Assembly: GCF_014636495.1 (NCBI RefSeq)
Contig: NZ_BMEM01000002.1
Location: 62,001-126,000 of the forward strand
Direction: 5' to 3'
Source: Ornithinimicrobium tianjinense
Lineage (GTDB): Bacteria; Actinomycetota; Actinomycetes; Actinomycetales; Dermatophilaceae
DNA: 64,000 nt
A model generated the notes under the pieces. That model saw nothing but the letters and a program-made list of their open reading frames with translations. It was not told the origin of the DNA and did no database searches. Positions 55,605 to 64,000 of this stretch are shown here, piece by piece. The position numbers and the translations under genes are program-made. Position 1 is the stretch's first letter, and each line of letters starts with the position of its first letter.

Positions 55605-56881
55605 TGACAGGGAGCGTGCTCGACCTCATCGGTGCTGCCTGCCAGGCCCGCGAGGCCACGGCGGCGGACGCCGTGGACGGGGTGACGACGCAGGTGGTCG
55701 CCTCGCCCGCCTCGACCGAGGAGACCTCGGCGCTGCTGCGTGCCTGCCACGAGCACGGCCTCGCCGTCGTCGTCCGCGGTCACGGGACCAAGCTCGCGTG
55801 GGGCACGCCCCCCGAGCGGGTGGACGTCGTCCTCGACACGACGAGGATGGACGCGCTCGTCGAGCACTCCCGCGGTGACCTGATCGCCACCGCCGGTGCC
55901 GGTATGCCGCTCGCCCGCCTCGCCGCCCACCTCGCCGAGGGCGGCCACCAGCTCGTGGTGGACGACCTCGTGGCCGTCGACCGGCCCGACGGCCCCGGCG
56001 GCTCCACGCTGGGCGGGGCGGTGGCCACCAACCTCTCGGGCCCGCGCCGCACGTGGGTCGGCGCCATGCGCGACCTCGTGATCGGCGTCCGGTTCGTCCG
56101 CCCCGACGGCACCGTCGCCAAGGCGGGCGGCAAGGTCGTCAAGAACGTCGCCGGCTACGACCTGTCCAAGCTCCTCTGCGGCTCCTACGGCTCGCTGGCC
56201 GTCATCACCGAGGTGACCGTCCGGCTGCACCCGCTGCCCGAGGCGGACCGCTGGGTGGGCACGTCGGTGGAGCCGGACCGGCTGGCTGCCGTCCTCGCCG
56301 AGGTCGTGCAGAGCCAGGAGGTGCCGCACGCCGTCGAGGTGCGCGTGCGTCCCGGCGTCCGCCCCGCCGTGGTCACGCTGCTGTCCGGCACCGAGGCGGG
56401 CGCGACCGCGCGGGCCGAGACCCTGCGTGACCGGCTCGCGACGCTCGGCTGCGAGGCCCGGGTGCACGACGTCGCTCCCCCGTGGTGGGGAGTCCTGCTG
56501 CACCCGGGGCAGCGTGGCGGCACACCGGTGCCCGACGGCTCCCGTCCGGTCCTGCTCAAGGCCACGGCGCGCCTGAGCGGCATACCGCAGCTCCTCGAGG
56601 AGGTGACGGCGGTCCAGGGCACCGCCACCGGTTCTGCGGGGTCCGGCGTCCTCTACGTCACGCTGCCGCCCGGCGACGAGGTGCACGACCACGTCCAGCG
56701 GTTGCGCAGCGTGTCCACGCGCCTCGGTGGCTCGCTGGTCGTGCTCGACGCACCGCCGCAGACCAAGCCCGGCCTCGACAGCTGGGGCGCCGTCCCCGGA
56801 CTGGAGCTGATGCGCCGGGTGAAGCAAGAGTTCGACCCGCGGCGCACCCTCGCGCCCGGACGGTTCGTGGGAGGCCTGTGA
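55604..56881 (+). CDS. glcE: Glycolate oxidase FAD-binding subunit GlcE
   Basis: 425 residues, a second FAD-binding subunit. VVVRGHGTKLAWG and GGSTLGGAVATNLSGPRR are the FAD-binding segments, with VKNVAGYDLSKLLCGSYGSLAVI typical of GlcE. The active-site His region of GlcD is absent, as expected. It is longer than E. coli GlcE (about 350 residues), the added part being in the C-terminal half. TGATG overlap with glcD, and the stop is one base before the glcF ATG. Confidence 0.9.
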   Translation: MTGSVLDLIGAACQAREATAADAVDGVTTQVVASPASTEETSALLRACHEHGLAVVVRGHGTKLAWGTPPERVDVVLDTTRMDALVEHSRGDLIATAGAGMPLARLAAHLAEGGHQLVVDDLVAVDRPDGPGGSTLGGAVATNLSGPRRTWVGAMRDLVIGVRFVRPDGTVAKAGGKVVKNVAGYDLSKLLCGSYGSLAVITEVTVRLHPLPEADRWVGTSVEPDRLAAVLAEVVQSQEVPHAVEVRVRPGVRPAVVTLLSGTEAGATARAETLRDRLATLGCEARVHDVAPPWWGVLLHPGQRGGTPVPDGSRPVLLKATARLSGIPQLLEEVTAVQGTATGSAGSGVLYVTLPPGDEVHDHVQRLRSVSTRLGGSLVVLDAPPQTKPGLDSWGAVPGLELMRRVKQEFDPRRTLAPGRFVGGL

Positions 56882-56882
56882 G

Positions 56883-58253
56883 ATGAGCGACCGATCGACC
56901 CCTGTCGACCTGGGGATGCCGACCGCGCGCGGCGATCGCTCCCGGGTGCTGGCGCAGCCCGCGTTCGACGACCACCGGCCGCCCAGCCCCGACCTGCTCG
57001 ACGACTGCGTGCACTGCGGGTTCTGTCTCACGACCTGCCCGACCTACCAGCTGTGGGGCGAGGAGATGGACAGCCCGCGCGGCCGCATCGACCTCATGCG
57101 CGCGGCCAGCGAGGGTGGTCCGCTCACGGAGTCGACGGTCGACCACTGGGACGCCTGCCTCGGCTGCATGGCCTGCGTGACGGCCTGTCCGTCGGGCGTC
57201 CAGTACGACCGGCTCATCGAGGCCACCCGGGCCCAGGTCGAGCGCCGGGTGGAGCGTCCGGCCAAGGACAAGGCATTGCGCAGCCTCATCTTCGGGCTGT
57301 TTCCCTACCCGCAGCGCCTCCGCGCGCTGCGTGGGCCGCTGCGCCTCGCGCAGCGGACGGGGGTGCTCGACCTCGTCGCCCGCACCGGGCTCGTCGGGCG
57401 GATCAGCCCCCAGCTGGAGGTCATGCAGTCGCTCGCGCCGCCGCTGGGCCCGCGCGCAGAGGTCCCTGAGAGGACCCCGGCCGTCGGTGAGCGCAGGGCC
57501 GTCGTCGGGATGCTGACCGGCTGTGTCCAGCGGGAGTTCTTCGGGGACGTCAACGTCGCCACCGCACGCGTCCTGGCAGCGGAGGGCTGCGACGTCATCG
57601 CCCCTCGCCGGCAGGGCTGCTGCGGCGCACTGTCGGTGCACGTGGGCCGCGAGGAGGAGGGCGCGGAGTTCGCCCGGCGCCTCATCGACACCTTCGAGGA
57701 CGCGGGCGTCGACCACGTGGTCGTCAACGCGGCCGGGTGCGGCTCGAGCATGAAGGAGTACGTCCACCTGCTGGCGGACGACCCGGCCTACGCGGACCGG
57801 GCGCGCGCGTTCAGCGCGAAGGTCCGTGACCTCTCGGAGATCCTCGTCGCCCTCGGGCCGGTGGCGACCCGGCACCCGGTCACCGCCGAGGGCCAGGAGC
57901 TGACCGTGGCCTACCACGACGCCTGTCACCTGCGCCACGCCCAGGGTGTGGTCAGCCAGCCGCGACAGCTTCTGCGCGCGATCCCGGGCCTGCGACTGGT
58001 CGAGATCCCGAACGCCGAGATCTGCTGCGGCTCGGCCGGGGTCTACAACATCCTCAACCCCGAGCCTGCGCAGGAGCTCGGTGACCGCAAGGCGGCCAAC
58101 ATCCTCAGCACCGGCGCTCAGCTGCTCGTCACGGCCAACCCCGGGTGCCTGATGCAGATCACGCAGGCACTCGAGCGGGCCGGGCGCCCCGTCCCCTTCG
58201 TGCACACGGCCACACTGCTGGACGCCTCCATCGCCGGAGAACGCCTGGCCTGA
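56883..58253 (+). CDS. glcF: Glycolate oxidase iron-sulfur subunit GlcF
   Basis: 456 residues. Two 4Fe-4S motifs are clear: CVHCGFCLTTCPTY and CLGCMACVTACPSG. Two CCG domains follow (GCVQREFFGDVN to RRQGCCGALSVH, and YHDACHLRHAQGV to NAEICCGSAGVYN). It passes electrons from GlcDE to the quinone pool. The N-terminal stretch of about 40 residues is without domain. A strong terminator hairpin follows. Confidence 0.93.
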   Translation: MSDRSTPVDLGMPTARGDRSRVLAQPAFDDHRPPSPDLLDDCVHCGFCLTTCPTYQLWGEEMDSPRGRIDLMRAASEGGPLTESTVDHWDACLGCMACVTACPSGVQYDRLIEATRAQVERRVERPAKDKALRSLIFGLFPYPQRLRALRGPLRLAQRTGVLDLVARTGLVGRISPQLEVMQSLAPPLGPRAEVPERTPAVGERRAVVGMLTGCVQREFFGDVNVATARVLAAEGCDVIAPRRQGCCGALSVHVGREEEGAEFARRLIDTFEDAGVDHVVVNAAGCGSSMKEYVHLLADDPAYADRARAFSAKVRDLSEILVALGPVATRHPVTAEGQELTVAYHDACHLRHAQGVVSQPRQLLRAIPGLRLVEIPNAEICCGSAGVYNILNPEPAQELGDRKAANILSTGAQLLVTANPGCLMQITQALERAGRPVPFVHTATLLDASIAGERLA

Positions 58254-58270
58254 ACCGCCCACGACGACAA

Positions 58271-58300
58271 GGCCCCGGTCCGCGCGAGCGGACCGGGGCC
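58271..58300. terminator. Terminator between glcF and lldP
   Basis: GGCCCCGGTCCGC (58271-58283) and GCGGACCGGGGCC (58288-58300) form a perfect 13-bp stem with loop GCGA. It lies between convergent genes and can serve both. Confidence 0.88.
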
Positions 58301-58319
58301 CTGTCATGGGCCGTCGACC

Positions 58320-60125
58320 TCAGACGTCGACCGGGGTCTGCACAGCCGGGAGCTTCTTCTCCCGGTCGAGCATCCACCAGAGCGCGCCCAGGAGGATCGC
58401 GACCAGCACCGCGGTGTGGAGGAGCCCGACCAGGGCGACGCCATAGATCATGAAGTAACCCACGGCGCCCGCGACGAGGCAGTAGTAGAAGGTGACCAGC
58501 GCGGTCTTGCGGATGAGGTCACCCTCGCGACCCAGCAGGCCGACCGTCGCCGAGGCGGCGACGATGTTGTGGATCGCCACCGGGTTGCCACCCGCTCCAC
58601 CGACCGCCTGGGTCGCGACCACGGTGTCCGGAGAGACCCCGATCTCGGCACCCGTGTGGAACTGGAAGAGGGCGAAGGTGAGGTTGGACACGGTGTTCGA
58701 CCCGGCCACGAAGGCGCCCAGCGCTCCGATGAACGGGCTGATGAGCGGCCAGTTGGCCCCCGCCATGGCCGCGGCCCCCTCGGCGAGGGTGACCGGCATG
58801 GAGTTCAGGCCCGACTCGGTGAAGTCGGCGCCGGACCGGATCAGGATGCGCACGAGCGGGACGGCGAACCCGAGGGCGACGGCCGTGCCGAGGAGCTGCT
58901 TGCCGGCGATGGTCCACGTCTCGCGGATCTGCTGACGGTCCATCCGGTGCAGGCCGTAGGTGATCAGGCAGGTGAGGATGAACACGGTGCCGGGGCTGTA
59001 GAGCCACTGCCAGGTCGTCGAGATGCCCGAGCCGAAGATGTTCTCGAACGGGACGGTGACCGCAGGGTTCTCCGAGCGCAGGGCGTCCTGCAGGGGCACG
59101 ATGAGACGGGTGGCGAGCAGCAGCACCGCGACGATCACGTAGGGCGCCCAGGCGACCGCCATGCCCATCTTGCGGTGGCTCAGCTCGTCGAGGTGGTCGG
59201 TGTCCACCGACCCCATCCAGCGCTCCTCCCAGCTCGCCCGGGGACCGAACTCGAAGGTCTCCTTCGGCATGAGGAAGCCGCGGCTGGAGGTGAACATCAC
59301 CAGCGCCAGACCGATGAGGCCACCGAGCAGCGACGGGAACTCCGGGCCGAAGAGGAAGGCGACCAGGACGTAGGGCACCGTCATCGCCAGCGAGGCGTAG
59401 ATCGCGAACGGCCAGACCTTCAGGCCCTCGGCGAAGCTGCGGCGCTCGCCGAAGAAACCGGTGAGGAAGACCGAGATCATGAGCGGGATGAGCAGGCCGG
59501 CGATCGCGTGGATCACCGACACCTGTTGGGCGATGTGCGCGACATACTCCATGTGGTCCATGCCCAGCTCGGCCTCGCGGGCAGCGACGCCCGGGTCGCC
59601 GCTGAGGCCCTGCCCCACGCCGACGATCAGCGGGGTGCCCACCGCGCCGAAGGAGACGGGCGTGGACTGGATGATCAGGCCGACCATGACCGCGGCCATC
59701 GCGGGGAAGCCCAGCGCCAGCATGAGCGGGGCGACGACGGCCGCCGGGGTGCCGAACCCCGAGGCACCCTCGATGAAGGAGCCGAACAGCCAGCCGATGA
59801 TGATGGCCTGGATGCGGCGGTCGGGCGAGATCGAGGTGAAGCCGGCGCGGATGGTGCTCATGGCACCGCTGGCGATGACGGTCGAGAGCAGGAGCAGCGC
59901 GCCGAAGACGATGTAGAGAAGCGAGACGGCGATGATCACGCCCTCGACGGTGGCTGCGGCCACGGCACCGGGGCGCATCTTCCAGACCAGCATGGCGATG
60001 ATCACCGTGACCACGTAGCCCACCGGCATGGCGTATTTGGCCGGCCAGCGGAACCCGGCCAGCAGCACGCCGACCAGGGCGATGGGCGCGATGGCCAGCA
60101 GGGTGAGCACTGCAAGGTTGTCCAC
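58320..60125 (-). CDS. lldP: L-lactate/glycolate permease, LctP family
   Basis: About 601 residues from GTG at 60125, which has GAAGG eight bases upstream; the frame is open to a GTG at 60185 without a good ribosome site. About twelve or more spans; family segments include [40 protein letters not shown] and [16 protein letters not shown]. LldP homologues carry lactate and glycolate with protons. Convergence with aceB-glcDEF suggests glycolate uptake for that pathway. An upstream 5' extension was considered and rejected. Confidence 0.9.
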   Translation of the reverse strand: MDNLAVLTLLAIAPIALVGVLLAGFRWPAKYAMPVGYVVTVIIAMLVWKMRPGAVAAATVEGVIIAVSLLYIVFGALLLLSTVIASGAMSTIRAGFTSISPDRRIQAIIIGWLFGSFIEGASGFGTPAAVVAPLMLALGFPAMAAVMVGLIIQSTPVSFGAVGTPLIVGVGQGLSGDPGVAAREAELGMDHMEYVAHIAQQVSVIHAIAGLLIPLMISVFLTGFFGERRSFAEGLKVWPFAIYASLAMTVPYVLVAFLFGPEFPSLLGGLIGLALVMFTSSRGFLMPKETFEFGPRASWEERWMGSVDTDHLDELSHRKMGMAVAWAPYVIVAVLLLATRLIVPLQDALRSENPAVTVPFENIFGSGISTTWQWLYSPGTVFILTCLITYGLHRMDRQQIRETWTIAGKQLLGTAVALGFAVPLVRILIRSGADFTESGLNSMPVTLAEGAAAMAGANWPLISPFIGALGAFVAGSNTVSNLTFALFQFHTGAEIGVSPDTVVATQAVGGAGGNPVAIHNIVAASATVGLLGREGDLIRKTALVTFYYCLVAGAVGYFMIYGVALVGLLHTAVLVAILLGALWWMLDREKKLPAVQTPVDV

Positions 60126-60257
60126 GTCGACACCTTCTTCTGACGTCGGGGCCTTCTCCGGGACTGAGGAGGCGCTGTCCTGCACTCTTCACGAAGGTGG
60201 CCGACTGCGCAAGACCCCTCGCCGAGATGGTCCGAGGAATGTCGTTAGCGTGACGTC

Positions 60258-60716
60258 ATGTCCTCGTCAGGGAACCTCCCGGAAGCAGAGCATCCGCCCA
60301 CGCAGGTCCTCACGCCCGGGACGGCACAGCCGGCCGCGTACTCCTACGGCCCCGTGGACGACGACCTCGCGGACCCGGGAGAGGTCGCCTGGGCGTGGGT
60401 GACCTTCGAGGAGGACGCGCGACGCGGCAAGGACCGTCCGGTCCTCGTCGTGGGACGTGACGGCGACCGGCTGCTCGCCCTGCAGCTGACCAGCAGGGAC
60501 CACGACCTCGACGCGGCGCAGGAGGCGGCCGAGGGCCGGTTCTGGGTCGACATCGGTGCCGGTGCCTGGGATCGGCGGCGTCGACCCAGCGAGGCCCGGG
60601 TCAACCGGCTGCTGCGCCTGGACCCCTCGGTCGTGCGACGGCCGGGTGTGCCGCTCGACCCGGGCCTCTTCGCCGAGGTCATGACCCAGGTGCGGCGCTA
60701 CTTCCCCGTTCCCTGA
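60258..60716 (+). CDS. PemK/MazF-like protein, orphan
   Basis: 152 residues. The MazF-like core (about 40-150) contains DPGEVAWAWVTFEEDARRGKDRPVLVVGRDGDRLLALQLTS and a C-terminal helix, with the conserved Arg-Pro-Val-Leu-Val strand. It has a 40-residue N-terminal extension and no antitoxin gene next to it, unlike true mazEF or pemIK pairs. Actinobacterial members of this kind are common and their RNase activity is unproven. A terminator follows; the gene is convergent with tRNA-Ala. Confidence 0.82.
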   Translation: MSSSGNLPEAEHPPTQVLTPGTAQPAAYSYGPVDDDLADPGEVAWAWVTFEEDARRGKDRPVLVVGRDGDRLLALQLTSRDHDLDAAQEAAEGRFWVDIGAGAWDRRRRPSEARVNRLLRLDPSVVRRPGVPLDPGLFAEVMTQVRRYFPVP

Positions 60717-60739
60717 GCGTCGCCGAGGACCGCGGACGA

Positions 60740-60773
60740 CGAAGGCCGGGCACCTCGCGGTGCCCGGCCTTCG
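60740..60773. terminator. Terminator between the MazF-like gene and tRNA-Ala
   Basis: CGAAGGCCGGGCACC and GGTGCCCGGCCTTCG form a perfect 15-bp stem around TCGC. It lies between convergent genes and probably terminates both. Confidence 0.88.
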
Positions 60774-60781
60774 TGTCCTGC

Positions 60782-60857
<76 letters not shown>

Positions 60858-60936
60858 TCGTCGTGAGGACTGGAGTACTTTACCCAGATCGGTCCCGGAA
60901 CTCCAAATCCCAGGTCAGCAGCCCTTTCGTCCCTGG

Positions 60937-61572
60937 TCAGCGGTCGGTCACGCTGCCCACGCTGGCCGTGACACCGCGGTTCCAGGCCTCCAGGCGCCAC
61001 CCGGTGCGGTGCTCCACGAGCTCGGCCCAGTGGCAGTTGTGCAGCCCGACGAGAGAGAGCCACGCCTGCCGGTAGCTCAGACCCACGACGTCGGCGACCA
61101 GCGCCCGGCTGGCCATGCCGTGCGTCGCGAGGACGGCGGTCCGGTCCGGCGCGAGCCTGGCCACGAGGTCGTCGAAGGCGGCACGGACCCGACGTTGGAC
61201 GTCCACCACGCGCTCCCCGTGCACCCCGCGGACCTCGTCCTCGCCGCGGTCCAGGGCCTCGACGACGTCGGGGTAGCGCCTGACCACCTCGGAGTGAGGC
61301 AGACCCTGCCACTCCCCCACGTGGATCTCGCGGAGCCGCTCGTCGTGCTCGACGGTCAGGCCGGTCAGCGCGGCCAGGGCGTCGGCTGTGTCGGCGGCGC
61401 GGGCGAGGTCGCTGGAGACCAGGCGTGCCACGCCCCGGTCGCACAGGGCCTGGGCAGCCGCTGCGGCCTGCTGCCGGCCACGGTCGGACAGGTGCACGTC
61501 GAGCTGGCCCTGGTAGATGCCCGAGGCGTTGTGGCCGGTCTCGCCGTGCCGCCACACGATGACGCGGCGCAC
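60937..61572 (-). CDS. Histidine phosphatase family protein
   Basis: 211 residues. The phosphohistidine site is VIVWRHGETGHNASGIYQG (RHG) near the N-terminus, with the second His in VLATHGMASRALV. LREIHVGEWQGL is the phosphoglycerate-mutase-like acid segment. Its place after rsfS in actinobacteria is often occupied by glucosyl-3-phosphoglycerate phosphatase, but the substrate is not decidable from sequence. The gene is eight bases after rsfS, and is probably cotranscribed. Confidence 0.9.
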   Translation of the reverse strand: MRRVIVWRHGETGHNASGIYQGQLDVHLSDRGRQQAAAAAQALCDRGVARLVSSDLARAADTADALAALTGLTVEHDERLREIHVGEWQGLPHSEVVRRYPDVVEALDRGEDEVRGVHGERVVDVQRRVRAAFDDLVARLAPDRTAVLATHGMASRALVADVVGLSYRQAWLSLVGLHNCHWAELVEHRTGWRLEAWNRGVTASVGSVTDR

Positions 61573-61580
61573 CGTGCCGC

Positions 61581-61958
61581 TCAGGCGCTCTCGGGCGGAG
61601 CCGGCGAGGGCAGCACGATCGGCGGGCAGTCCTTCCAGAGCCGCTCGAGGTCGTAGAACTCACGGTCCTCGGCGTGCATGACGTGCACGACGATGTCGCC
61701 GAAGTCGAGCAGCACCCAGCGGCCCTCGCGCTGGCCCTCGCGGCGCAGCGGCTTGGAGCCCAGCTGGAGGAGCCGGTCCTCCACGGAGTCCACGATGGCG
61801 GAGACCTGGCGCTCCGACGGTGCGGAGGCGATGACGAAGACGTCGGTCAGGACCAGCTGGCCCGACACGTCGAGGGCGACGACGTCCTGGGCGAGCTTGT
61901 CGTGCGCGGCGACGGCGGCCGCCTGCGCGAGCTCCTTGGCGCGCGTGGTGGCGCTCAC
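61581..61958 (-). CDS. rsfS: Ribosome silencing factor RsfS
   Basis: 125 residues of the DUF143/Iojap family. [38 protein letters not shown] and [28 protein letters not shown] are family segments. It binds uL14 and prevents subunit joining under starvation. The ATG overlaps the nadD stop by four bases, the conserved nadD-rsfS arrangement. Confidence 0.96.
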   Translation of the reverse strand: MSATTRAKELAQAAAVAAHDKLAQDVVALDVSGQLVLTDVFVIASAPSERQVSAIVDSVEDRLLQLGSKPLRREGQREGRWVLLDFGDIVVHVMHAEDREFYDLERLWKDCPPIVLPSPAPPESA

Positions 61959-62542
61959 TGGGTTTCCTCCCGGTAGAGGTGGTACTTGCCGATGTACTGG
62001 ACGACGCCGTCGGGCACGAGGTACCAGACCGGCTCGCCCGCGGCCGTGCGCTCACGGCAGTCGGTGGAGGAGATGGCCATGGCGGGCACCTCCAGCAGGG
62101 TGACCTTGTCCTCGGGCAGCCCCGCCTCCGAGAGCTCGTAGCCGGGTCGGGTGACGCCCACGAAGTGCGCGAGCTCCCACAGCTCCTCGACGCCCTCCCA
62201 CGACAGGATCTGCGCCAGGGCGTCCGCGCCGGTGATGAAGTAGAGCTCGTCGTCCGGCCGCAGCCGGCGCAGGTCGCGGAGCGTGTCCCGCGTGTAGGTC
62301 GGCCCGTCGCGCTCGACGTCGACCCGGCTGACGGTGAAGCGCGGGTTGGACGCCGTCGCGATGACGGTCATCAGGTAACGGTGCTCGGCCGGCGAGACCT
62401 TGGTGACGTCCTTGCGGTAGGGCTGGCCGGTGGGGACGAAGACGACCTCGTCGAGCCCGAGCAGGTGCGCGGCCTCGCTGGCCGCCACGAGGTGCCCGTG
62501 GTGGATGGGGTCGAAGGTCCCACCCATCACCCCGAGACGCAT
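61955..62542 (-). CDS. nadD: Nicotinate-nucleotide adenylyltransferase
   Basis: 195 residues. The nucleotidyltransferase motif [15 protein letters not shown] is at the N-terminus, and the [11 protein letters not shown] segment corresponds to ISSTxIR with Asp-Cys replacing the usual residues. It makes deamido-NAD from nicotinate mononucleotide and ATP. ATG at 62542 is fixed by a one-base overlap with the upstream small gene (TGATG). Confidence 0.95.
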   Translation of the reverse strand: MRLGVMGGTFDPIHHGHLVAASEAAHLLGLDEVVFVPTGQPYRKDVTKVSPAEHRYLMTVIATASNPRFTVSRVDVERDGPTYTRDTLRDLRRLRPDDELYFITGADALAQILSWEGVEELWELAHFVGVTRPGYELSEAGLPEDKVTLLEVPAMAISSTDCRERTAAGEPVWYLVPDGVVQYIGKYHLYREETQ

Positions 62543-62772
62543 CAGTGCCCGGTGCCCCTGTGCGCGTCGGGGTCCTGGTGGCCCTCGGCCACGCCGTGCG
62601 GGTCCAGCGCCAGGGTGTTGCGGAAGGACCACAGCAGGCCGAGCAGCAGCAGGAAGGTCGCGATCGCGATCACGCCGAACCAGATCGGCTCGAAGATCAG
62701 CTCGTTGACGACCGGGTGGTGACCTCCCTCCTCGGCGGAGGTGGCCAGGACCTGGGACAGCGCAGACGTCAT
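62542..62772 (-). CDS. Small single-span membrane protein upstream of nadD
   Basis: 76 residues from ATG at 62772. One hydrophobic segment ([21 protein letters not shown]) lies near residues 28-48, followed by a His/Asp-rich tail ([18 protein letters not shown]). Similar small genes occur before nadD in relatives, but function is unknown. It is translationally coupled to nadD and diverges from the glycosyltransferase. Confidence 0.75.
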   Translation of the reverse strand: MTSALSQVLATSAEEGGHHPVVNELIFEPIWFGVIAIATFLLLLGLLWSFRNTLALDPHGVAEGHQDPDAHRGTGH

Positions 62773-62814
62773 GCGGGACACGATACCCCGGTGCCTGCGA
62801 CATACAGTGGTCGT

Positions 62815-63786
62815 ATGCCGTCAGCGCCCCACCCCGTCCTCTCCGTCGTCGTGCCGATGTACGACGAGGCCGAGGTGCTGCCGCTGTTCGTCGAGCGGCT
62901 GCGCCCCGTGCTGGACGGCCTCGACGAGCCCTACGAGCTGGTCGCGGTGGACGACGGCAGCCGGGACCGGACGCCCGTGCTGCTCCAGGCGGCCCGACGG
63001 ACCTGGCCGCAGCTCCGTGTGCTCCGGCTGCGCGCCAACGCCGGCCACCAGGCCGCCATCTCCGCCGGCCTGGCGGCGGCCCGCGGCGACTGGGTGGTCA
63101 CGCTCGACGCCGACCTGCAGGACCCTCCCGAGGTGATCCCCGAGATGATCGCCCGGGCGCGCGCCGAGGGCGTCGACGTCGTCTACGGCGTGCGCACCGA
63201 CCGGTCGAGCGACACCGCCTTCAAGCGCCGCACCGCCCACCTGTTCTACGCCACGATGCGCCTCATGGGGGCCACCGGCGCGCCCGACCACGCCGGTGAC
63301 TACCGCCTGATGTCCAGGGCCACCGTCGACGCCGTCAACGCCTTGCCCGAGGACCACCGGGTCCTGCGCCTGGTGGTCCCCGCGCTCGGGTTCCCCTCCA
63401 CCACCGTCGGCTACGCCCGGCAGGAGCGCGCCGCGGGCACGAGCAAGTACCCGCTGGCCACGATGGTGCGGCTCTCCCTCGACTCCGTCACCGGCTTCTC
63501 CCGGGCCCCGCTGAAGCTGGCCACCTGGTTCGGGCTCGGCGGCTTCCTGCTCGCCGTCGCCCTGCTCGGCTACGCCCTCGTGGCCAAGCTCACCGGGCAC
63601 ACCATCGCCGGGTGGACGTCGACCGTGATGATCGTCGCGGCGTTCAGCGCCCTGCAGCTGCTGTGCCTGGGCATCCTCGGCGAGTACGTCGGCCGCATCT
63701 ACACCTCGCTGCAGCGCCGCCCGACCTACTACGTCGCTCACGACTCCCTCACGGACGAGCGCGAACGGCATACCCTGCACCCATGA
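62815..63786 (+). CDS. Glycosyltransferase family 2 membrane protein (GtrB/DPM1-like)
   Basis: 323 residues. The GT2 domain shows [32 protein letters not shown] and [17 protein letters not shown] (DXD-type acidic pair). Two C-terminal membrane segments ([19 protein letters not shown] and [23 protein letters not shown]) anchor it. Such enzymes transfer sugars to polyprenyl phosphate. Start ATG is in CGTATGCC. It overlaps the next gene by four bases. Confidence 0.9.
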   Translation: MPSAPHPVLSVVVPMYDEAEVLPLFVERLRPVLDGLDEPYELVAVDDGSRDRTPVLLQAARRTWPQLRVLRLRANAGHQAAISAGLAAARGDWVVTLDADLQDPPEVIPEMIARARAEGVDVVYGVRTDRSSDTAFKRRTAHLFYATMRLMGATGAPDHAGDYRLMSRATVDAVNALPEDHRVLRLVVPALGFPSTTVGYARQERAAGTSKYPLATMVRLSLDSVTGFSRAPLKLATWFGLGGFLLAVALLGYALVAKLTGHTIAGWTSTVMIVAAFSALQLLCLGILGEYVGRIYTSLQRRPTYYVAHDSLTDERERHTLHP

Positions 63787-64000
63787 CCCAGGGCACCCCG
63801 ACCGGCTGGCTCAGGGACACCGACCCTGCGCTGCGGTGGCAGGTCGAGCGCGACCTGCTCGGCGAGCCGGAGGCGGTGTGGAGCGCGACGCGCGCCCGCG
63901 TCGCTCGGGAGGGGTATGGCGCGCGGCTGCTCTCCCTGCAGGACCCCGACGGGCAGTGGGCCGGCGGGTCCTTCTTCCCGGCCGGCTGGGACCTGGAAGA
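63783..64000 (+). CDS. Squalene cyclase-like (terpenoid toroid) protein, truncated by window edge
   Basis: Only the first 72 residues are visible. The start ATG overlaps the glycosyltransferase stop (ATGA). The sequence GWLRDTDPALRWQVERDLLG, then RVAREGYGARLLSLQDPDGQW and GGSFFPAGWD, is typical of actinobacterial alpha/alpha-toroid proteins annotated as squalene cyclase-like or prenyltransferase-like. No catalytic DxDD motif is in the visible part. Function unknown. Confidence 0.75.
   Translation, partial: MTQGTPTGWLRDTDPALRWQVERDLLGEPEAVWSATRARVAREGYGARLLSLQDPDGQWAGGSFFPAGWDLE

Noticed and set aside
58416-60143. 575-codon open frame antisense to lldP
   Set aside because: Translation is extremely Asp/Gly/Arg/His-rich without hydrophobic core, as expected for the complement of a membrane-protein gene.
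60126-60185. Longer lldP start at GTG 60185
   Set aside because: No good ribosome site and no family sequence in the extra 20 residues; GTG 60125 has a GAAGG at proper distance.
60258-60716. Complete toxin-antitoxin pair
   Set aside because: Only the MazF-like gene is present; the 5' side holds 130 nt of intergenic sequence and lldP, with no antitoxin-sized gene.

Overview
The window is chromosomal DNA from a very GC-rich actinobacterium. GTG starts are frequent, ATGA/GTGA/TGATG gene junctions are everywhere, and gene content and order are actinobacterial: DUF3097, DUF2277, a LysG/LysE pair, a gluABCD-type transporter, stand-alone LigD polymerase, and glyS-dusB-dgt-dnaG. A member of the Micrococcales (Intrasporangiaceae or Ornithinimicrobiaceae-like) is my best guess. 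No 16S gene is present, so the genus is inference. No phage, insertion sequence or CRISPR array was found.

Layout. 1-2.9 kb: end of a glutamate-type ABC importer (gluA'BCD). 3.1-6.4 kb: small membrane protein, tRNA-Asn, a hypothetical gene and dnaG. 6.5-9 kb: MFS exporter and LigD-like polymerase. 9-14.3 kb: ECF sigma factor with a membrane regulator, a kinase-like protein, nitronate monooxygenase and dGTPase. 14.4-17.5 kb: MOSC protein, putative HExxH membrane protein, DUF2277, sulfurtransferase and DJ-1/PfpI protein. 17.6-23.5 kb: dusB, lysG/lysE, alanine symporter and glyQS. 23.6-27.1 kb: small membrane protein and a Zur-controlled zinc uptake operon znuA-znuC-znuB-zur. 27.3-42.1 kb: a mostly minus-strand housekeeping run hrcA-dnaJ-rsmE-(MFS)-phoH-ybeY-corC-era-(dhaKLM, alkB-like)-recO-uppS. 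42.2-47.8 kb: fumC, DUF3097, DUF4870, an intergenic region with a candidate small RNA, hemW and ppk2. 47.9-52.3 kb: DUF559 protein, trmB, lepA and an acetyltransferase. 52.4-60.2 kb: aceB, glcDEF and lldP, a coherent glycolate/lactate-to-malate module. 60.2-64 kb: PemK/MazF-like protein, tRNA-Ala, a histidine phosphatase, rsfS, nadD, a small membrane protein, a glycosyltransferase and the start of a cyclase-like gene.

How it works together. The backbone serves replication, translation, ribosome maturation, heat shock and cell-wall lipid synthesis. Laid into it are metabolic modules (dihydroxyacetone phosphorylation, glycolate oxidation, zinc and glutamate uptake) with visible local control: a CIRCE element, a Zur box, a LexA-like box and a LysG-type dyad.

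The least explained material is intergenic. A family of 22-bp-period tandem repeats shares the core ACCGGACAGGCG and occurs downstream of zur and on both sides of fumC. A 44-bp triplication copies the 3' end of trmB. An 8-bp-period array starts at the ppk2 stop codon. Two strong hairpins near 45.4 kb have the same seven-base loop and follow a promoter-like sequence. The octamer GGTATGCC/GGCATACC is conspicuously common across the window.
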